Assembly (NCBI RefSeq): GCF_009796865.1
Contig: NZ_CP047028.1
Span: 930,001 to 994,000 of the forward strand
DNA length: 64,000 bases
Direction of reading: 5' to 3'
Source: Formosa sp. L2A11
GTDB lineage: Bacteria > Bacteroidota > Bacteroidia > Flavobacteriales > Flavobacteriaceae
The translations under genes and the position numbers were made by a program. Under the pieces are notes generated by a model, which saw nothing but the letters and a program-made list of their open reading frames with translations, was not told the DNA's origin and did no database searches. Of this stretch, positions 59,530-64,000 are shown one piece after another; position 1 is the stretch's first letter, and each line of letters starts with the position of its first letter.

Positions 59530-62478
59530 ATGAAACAAAGGTTACTATTTTTAATACTTTTTATGGCTAGTAGCGGCCTCTTAAAAGCACAAGACTACTT
59601 TCCAGAAAGTAAAGGCGTAAAATCTAATAATCATAATTACACAGCTTTTACAAATGCCAAAATTTATATAACGCCAACTACAGTTATAGAATCTGGAACC
59701 TTATTAATAAAAGATGGCAAAGTTGTTTCTGCAGCAGCACAAGTCACACTTCCCAAAAACACGGTTATTATTAATGCAGAAAACAAAACAATTTACCCTT
59801 CTTTTATAGATGTATATTCAGATTTTGGAGTTACAAAACCAAAAAGAACAGGAGGTCGTGGCCGGTCTGCACAATATGACGCTACTAGAGATGGTTTTTA
59901 CTGGAACGACCATATTATGCCAGAAACAGATGCCATAGAAGTATTTGAATTTGACAATAAGAAAGCAAAAGAACTACTTAATGTAGGTTTTGGAGTAGTA
60001 AACACACATTTACAAGATGGTATTGCACGCGGAACAGGTGTTTTAGTCGCTTTAAATGAAAATGATACTAATGCAAATCGTATTTTAAACGATCGCTCTG
60101 CTCAGTATTTTTCATTAGAAAGAAGCGTTATAAAAGCGCAATCTTACCCAACTTCTTTAATGGGAACAACAGCTTTATTAAGACAATTTTATCACGATGC
60201 AGATTGGTATGCAAAAGGTAATATAGATGTAACAGATCGTTCTTTAGAAGCTTTAAACAACAATAAAGCACTTGTTCAAATATTTGATGCAAGCTCTAAA
60301 AGTAACGTATTAAGAGCCGATAAAATTGGAGACGCATTTGGCATTCAATACACCATTCTTGGAGGAGGAGATGAATATGAAATGGTATCGGCAATAAAAG
60401 CGACACATGCTAAATTAATTTTACCTCTAAATTTCCCTGATGCTTACGATGTTTCAGACCCTTTTAGTGAGACATTTGTATCGCTAGCTGATATGCGCCA
60501 TTGGAGTCAGGCGCCTTCTAATCCTAAAATATTAGCAGATAATGGAGTAACATTTTCATTTACTTTAAATCATTTAAAAGAAACTAAAGATTTTAAAGAA
60601 AAACTTACAGAAGCTGTTAATCGCGGACTTTCTAAAACAAAGGCATTAGAAGCATTAACTACAATTCCAGCCCAAATACTAGGACAGTCTAGCCGAATTG
60701 GAGCTTTACAAAAAGGTATGGAAGCTAATTTTATTATTACTTCTGGCGATTATTTTGATAAAGAAACCATTTTATACGAAAACTGGGTACAAGGAAAAAA
60801 GAACCTTATTAAAGCAGCCAATACTAACGACATAAGAGGCGAATATACAATTACAGCTAATTCAAAAGTATTTACACTTTCAATAAAAGGCACTGCAGAC
60901 ACTCCAAAAGCAACGATTAAACAAGACTCTACAACTTTAGATTCTAAATTTAAGTTTGAAAACAATTGGTTAAACCTATCGTTTACAGACAAGGCTTCTG
61001 CATCGTATAGAGTTTCTTCTTTAGTTACATCTAGCACACCTGTTTTTACTGGAAAAGTAATAACAGAAAATGGAGAACACAGCTTTAACGCAACACAAAC
61101 AGCTCCGTTTAAAAACAACAAACACAAAGATAAAACAAGCAAACCTACAGAGTTATTCCCTATAACCTACCCAAACATTGGATATGGAAATTTAGAACTC
61201 CCTAAACAAGAAACCATTTTATTTAAAAATGCAACGGTTTGGACCAGCGAAGACGAAGGTATTTTAAAAAATACAGACGTTTTAGTAAAAGATGGTAAAA
61301 TAGCCAAAATAGGAAAAGACCTTTCTGCAGGAAAAGCGAGAGTTATAGATGCCACAGGAAAACATTTAACAGCAGGCATTATAGACGAACATAGCCATAT
61401 TGCAGCGCTATCGATAAACGAATCTGGACACAATTCTTCTGCAGAAGTAACCATGGAAGATGTTGTAGACCCAGACGACATTAGCATTTATTATGCACTT
61501 GGTGGTGGCGTAACTTCACTACAATTATTACACGGTTCTGCAAATCCTATTGGAGGACGCTCTGCAATACTTAAATTAAAATGGGGAGAAACTGCTAAGA
61601 ATATGATTTACGATAACTCTCCAAAATTTATAAAATTTGCTTTAGGAGAAAACGTAAAACAAAGTAACTGGGGAAGCACAAACAGATTTCCACAAACACG
61701 AATGGGTGTAGAACAGGTTTTTATAAACTATTTTCAACGCGCTAAAGAATATGGCGAAAAGAAAAAAAGCGGAACACCTTACCGTTATGACGAAGAAATG
61801 GAAACCTTATTAGAAATTCTTAACGGAGAACGTTTTATTAGCTGTCATTCTTACGTGCAAAGTGAGATTAACATGTTAATGAAGGTTGCTGAAAAATTCG
61901 ACTTCAGAATAAACACTTTCACACATATTTTAGAAGGTTATAAAGTAGCAGATAAAATGGTCGAACACGGTGTTGGAGCGGCAACGTTTAGCGACTGGTG
62001 GGCTTATAAATTTGAAGTAAACGATGCCATACCATATAACGCTGCTATAATGCAACAGCAAGGTATAACTGTTGCTATAAATAGTGATGACGATGAAATG
62101 ATTAGAAGATTAAATCAAGAAGCTGGAAAAACTATAAAATACGGCGGAATGACGGAGTTGGAAGCTTGGAAAATGGTAACTATAAACCCAGCAAAATTAT
62201 TACATCTAGACAACAGAGTGGGAAGTATTAAAAAAGGTAAAGACGCAGATCTTGTACTTTGGAACAACAACCCTTTGTCTATTTATTCTAAAGCAGAAAA
62301 AACAGTAATAGAAGGTGTTGTGTATTTTGATATTGAAAAAGACAAACTACAACGTGAAAGCATAAAAACGGAACGTGCCAAATTGGTTAACTTAATGCTT
62401 CAAGAGAAATCTAAAGGTAAAAAGACACAAAAACCAAAAGGTAAAAGAAAAGAAGAAATGACTTGCGAATCACTATAA
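59530..62478 (+). CDS. Exported double amidohydrolase (982 residues; C-terminal module intact)
   Basis: Signal peptide ends 'LLKAQ' (about 20). Two amidohydrolase-like modules follow. The first (about 40-440) has the fold markers 'TLLIKDGKVVSAAAQVTLP' and 'IGALQKGMEANFIITSGDYF' but no HxH ('PSFIDVYSDFG' in its place). The second (about 565-960) has 'IIDEHSHIAAL' with His621 and His623, His773 ('CHSYVQ'), His799 ('THILEGY') and Asp853 ('NSDDDEM'), a complete metal set, and 'VGSIKKGKDADLVLWN'. It is probably a periplasmic hydrolase of cyclic amides or peptides; substrate unknown. Co-transcribed with the next gene (15-bp gap). Confidence 0.9.
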   Translation: MKQRLLFLILFMASSGLLKAQDYFPESKGVKSNNHNYTAFTNAKIYITPTTVIESGTLLIKDGKVVSAAAQVTLPKNTVIINAENKTIYPSFIDVYSDFGVTKPKRTGGRGRSAQYDATRDGFYWNDHIMPETDAIEVFEFDNKKAKELLNVGFGVVNTHLQDGIARGTGVLVALNENDTNANRILNDRSAQYFSLERSVIKAQSYPTSLMGTTALLRQFYHDADWYAKGNIDVTDRSLEALNNNKALVQIFDASSKSNVLRADKIGDAFGIQYTILGGGDEYEMVSAIKATHAKLILPLNFPDAYDVSDPFSETFVSLADMRHWSQAPSNPKILADNGVTFSFTLNHLKETKDFKEKLTEAVNRGLSKTKALEALTTIPAQILGQSSRIGALQKGMEANFIITSGDYFDKETILYENWVQGKKNLIKAANTNDIRGEYTITANSKVFTLSIKGTADTPKATIKQDSTTLDSKFKFENNWLNLSFTDKASASYRVSSLVTSSTPVFTGKVITENGEHSFNATQTAPFKNNKHKDKTSKPTELFPITYPNIGYGNLELPKQETILFKNATVWTSEDEGILKNTDVLVKDGKIAKIGKDLSAGKARVIDATGKHLTAGIIDEHSHIAALSINESGHNSSAEVTMEDVVDPDDISIYYALGGGVTSLQLLHGSANPIGGRSAILKLKWGETAKNMIYDNSPKFIKFALGENVKQSNWGSTNRFPQTRMGVEQVFINYFQRAKEYGEKKKSGTPYRYDEEMETLLEILNGERFISCHSYVQSEINMLMKVAEKFDFRINTFTHILEGYKVADKMVEHGVGAATFSDWWAYKFEVNDAIPYNAAIMQQQGITVAINSDDDEMIRRLNQEAGKTIKYGGMTELEAWKMVTINPAKLLHLDNRVGSIKKGKDADLVLWNNNPLSIYSKAEKTVIEGVVYFDIEKDKLQRESIKTERAKLVNLMLQEKSKGKKTQKPKGKRKEEMTCESL

Positions 62479-62493
62479 AAATAAAAAACTATA

Positions 62494-63786
62494 ATGAAAA
62501 CATATAAAAACATATTAGTGCTCGTCGTTTTGTTTAGTGTATCCTTTTCTTGGGCACAACAAACACCAGCAACTGTACAAAAAGAAGCTATAGTAATAGA
62601 AGGTGCAACTGCCCATCTAGGAAATGGAAACATCATAGAAAATTCGCTTATCATGTTCGAAGGTGGCGTTTTAACATTTGTTGGTGATGCTAAAATGAAA
62701 ATTGCTAGAAAAGGAAAAACAATTGATGGCACAGGAAAGCATATTTACCCAGGCTTTATTGCCCCAACAAAAGCATTAGGATTAATAGAAATTAACGCTG
62801 TTAGAGCGAGTAAAGATGAAGATGAAATAGGAGAATTCATTCCGCATGTACGCAGTTTAATTGCTTATAATGCCGAATCTAAAGTTGTAGAAAGTATGCG
62901 CCCAAACGGTGTATTACTGGCACAAATAGCACCACAAGGAGGCGAAATTTCAGGAACGTCATCTATTGTGCAACTAGATGCTTGGAATTGGGAAGATGCA
63001 GCCGTAAAAGTAGACGATGGAATTCACCTACATTGGCCAAGCAGTTATAGGTTTAATCGCAGAGGAGAAGACAGAGGATATAAACCAAACGATACCTACC
63101 AAAAAACAATTGCAGAAATTACAAATTTTTTACAAGATTCTAAAGCGTACGGAGAAACCGTTTCTGCAGAAGAAAACGAACCCTTTAAAGCCATGCAAGG
63201 ATTATATAACGGTTCTCAAAACCTTTATATTTATGCAGATGGAGAAAAAGAAATTATAGATGCCATTACTTTAGCTAAACATGAAGAGATAAAAAACATT
63301 GTATTAGTTGGCGGATATGAAGCTTACAAAATAACCGATTTCTTAAAACAAAATAACATTCCAGTTTTAGTACAAGCTACACATAACAGACCAAATTTTG
63401 AAGACGAAGACTACGACCTACCTTATAAGCTACCAAAATTATTAACAGACGCAGGTTTATTGGTTGGAATACAAAATGCAAAAAGCGAAAATTTCCAGAC
63501 TAGAAACTTACCTTTTTACGCTGGGCAAGTTGCAGGACAAGGTTTAGATAAAGAGCGTGCTTTATGTTTAATTACAGGAAATACTGCAAAAATACTAGGT
63601 ATAGATAATAGTTACGGAACTTTAGAAGTAGGAAAAAGTGCTACATTATTTATTTCTGAAGGAGATGCTTTAGACATGAGAACCAACCAACTTACAAATG
63701 CTTTTATAGACGGTCGCGAAATCTCTTTAGAAACACACCAAACCACATTATGGAAACGTTACATGAAAAAGTACGAAACTAAATAA
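62494..63786 (+). CDS. Exported amidohydrolase-like protein lacking metal ligands
   Basis: 430 residues. Signal peptide ends 'VSFSWAQ' (about 22). It resembles the N-terminal module of the preceding protein: 'YPGFIAPTKALGLIEINAVR' replaces HxH, and no His corresponds to the other ligands. 'LGIDNSYGTLEVGKSATLFI' ends the fold. So it is likely a non-catalytic partner of the 982-residue protein, or binds a ligand. It lies 15 bp after that gene and is followed by a terminator 28 bp after its stop. Confidence 0.88.
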   Translation: MKTYKNILVLVVLFSVSFSWAQQTPATVQKEAIVIEGATAHLGNGNIIENSLIMFEGGVLTFVGDAKMKIARKGKTIDGTGKHIYPGFIAPTKALGLIEINAVRASKDEDEIGEFIPHVRSLIAYNAESKVVESMRPNGVLLAQIAPQGGEISGTSSIVQLDAWNWEDAAVKVDDGIHLHWPSSYRFNRRGEDRGYKPNDTYQKTIAEITNFLQDSKAYGETVSAEENEPFKAMQGLYNGSQNLYIYADGEKEIIDAITLAKHEEIKNIVLVGGYEAYKITDFLKQNNIPVLVQATHNRPNFEDEDYDLPYKLPKLLTDAGLLVGIQNAKSENFQTRNLPFYAGQVAGQGLDKERALCLITGNTAKILGIDNSYGTLEVGKSATLFISEGDALDMRTNQLTNAFIDGREISLETHQTTLWKRYMKKYETK

Positions 63787-63811
63787 ATTACCTAATCAAT
63801 TTTATTATTTA

Positions 63812-63843
63812 TAAGAGTGAGATTTAAATCTCACTCTTTTTTT
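63812..63843. terminator. Terminator of the amidohydrolase pair (repeat copy 2)
   Basis: AAGAGTGAGATTT (63813-63825) pairs with AAATCTCACTCTT (63826-63838), a near-perfect palindrome, then seven T and ATGCC, as in the copy at 59052-59088. Confidence 0.88.
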
Positions 63844-64000
63844 ATGCCTAAAAATATTTAGAACCTCAACCTTACAAATAAGACCTTAAATAGAAAATAA
63901 AGACAAAATTATCCGACATGGCTTAAATTACCTCAAACATATTTTATATTACCCCTATAAATATAGGGCTTAAGATTCTTGATTAAAATAGAACACAAAG

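Noticed and set aside
1-64000. CRISPR arrays, rRNA, tRNA, IS elements
   Set aside because: No regularly spaced repeats, cloverleaf-like sequences, rRNA sequence or transposase reading frames were seen on reading both strands.

Overview
The window is a contiguous piece of an AT-rich chromosome from a member of the Bacteroidota, most likely family Flavobacteriaceae. The evidence is the TonB-dependent receptors paired with lipoproteins, promoters of the TAnnTTTG type, a complete Bat (MoxR/VWA) operon, LytTR/TPR-kinase signalling, and an IPExxxVDY-family gene beside pyruvate kinase. Genes are densely packed, mostly on short alternating transcription units. I saw no rRNA, tRNA, CRISPR array, insertion sequence or prophage. 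Genus cannot be decided from the sequence alone.

Layout. 1-8 kb: the C-terminal part of a TonB receptor, an internally duplicated beta-helix lipoprotein, a YwqK-like protein and a PiT phosphate transporter with a PhoU-like tail. Three gene starts here have 7-4-7 direct repeats with the geometry of a PHO box. 8-15.3 kb: a LytTR regulator/TPR-kinase pair, a cysteine-rich DUF3109 protein, MarC, a CtpA-like protease with a dCMP deaminase, and HupE/UreJ. 15.4-18.1 kb: a decaying ion-homeostasis patch. It holds a Kbp/YgaU-like BON-LysM gene cut by an in-frame amber codon, a probable fluoride riboswitch, a CLC-F type fluoride antiporter gene with two +1 frameshifts, and an intact DUF190 gene. 18.2-21.7 kb: gpsA, pheS, cvpA and two unknowns. 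21.7-26.9 kb: a probable metal-uptake operon (DUF6607, ankyrin, DUF2271, PepSY-flavoprotein reductase) behind a promoter flanked by a 13-bp inverted repeat.

27-37.5 kb: a beta carbonic anhydrase, a small membrane protein and the bat operon (moxR, DUF58, a two-TM protein, batA, batB, batC, batD, batE). 37.7-42.8 kb: an SDR/AlbA pair, a YCII-like lipoprotein/CYTH/NAD(P)-binding trio, and dinB. 43-46.8 kb: a TonB receptor plus DUF4374 lipoprotein, likely for siderophore or other metal-chelate uptake. 46.9-51.2 kb: pyk, an IPExxxVDY gene, rnc, fabF and acpP on the minus strand. 51.4-57.8 kb: purN, an RNase H1-like gene, an M1 peptidase, a PfkB kinase and purF. 58.4-64 kb: a secreted two-domain unknown and a pair of exported amidohydrolases, of which only one half-module keeps the metal-binding residues.

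Most interesting are the candidate phosphate regulon with its own cis motif (including a possible small RNA near 4.76-4.95 kb), the simultaneous decay of the fluoride riboswitch/CLC locus and the neighbouring BON-LysM gene, and the paired amidohydrolases. All functional statements are by recognition of motifs and gene context; no database search was run.
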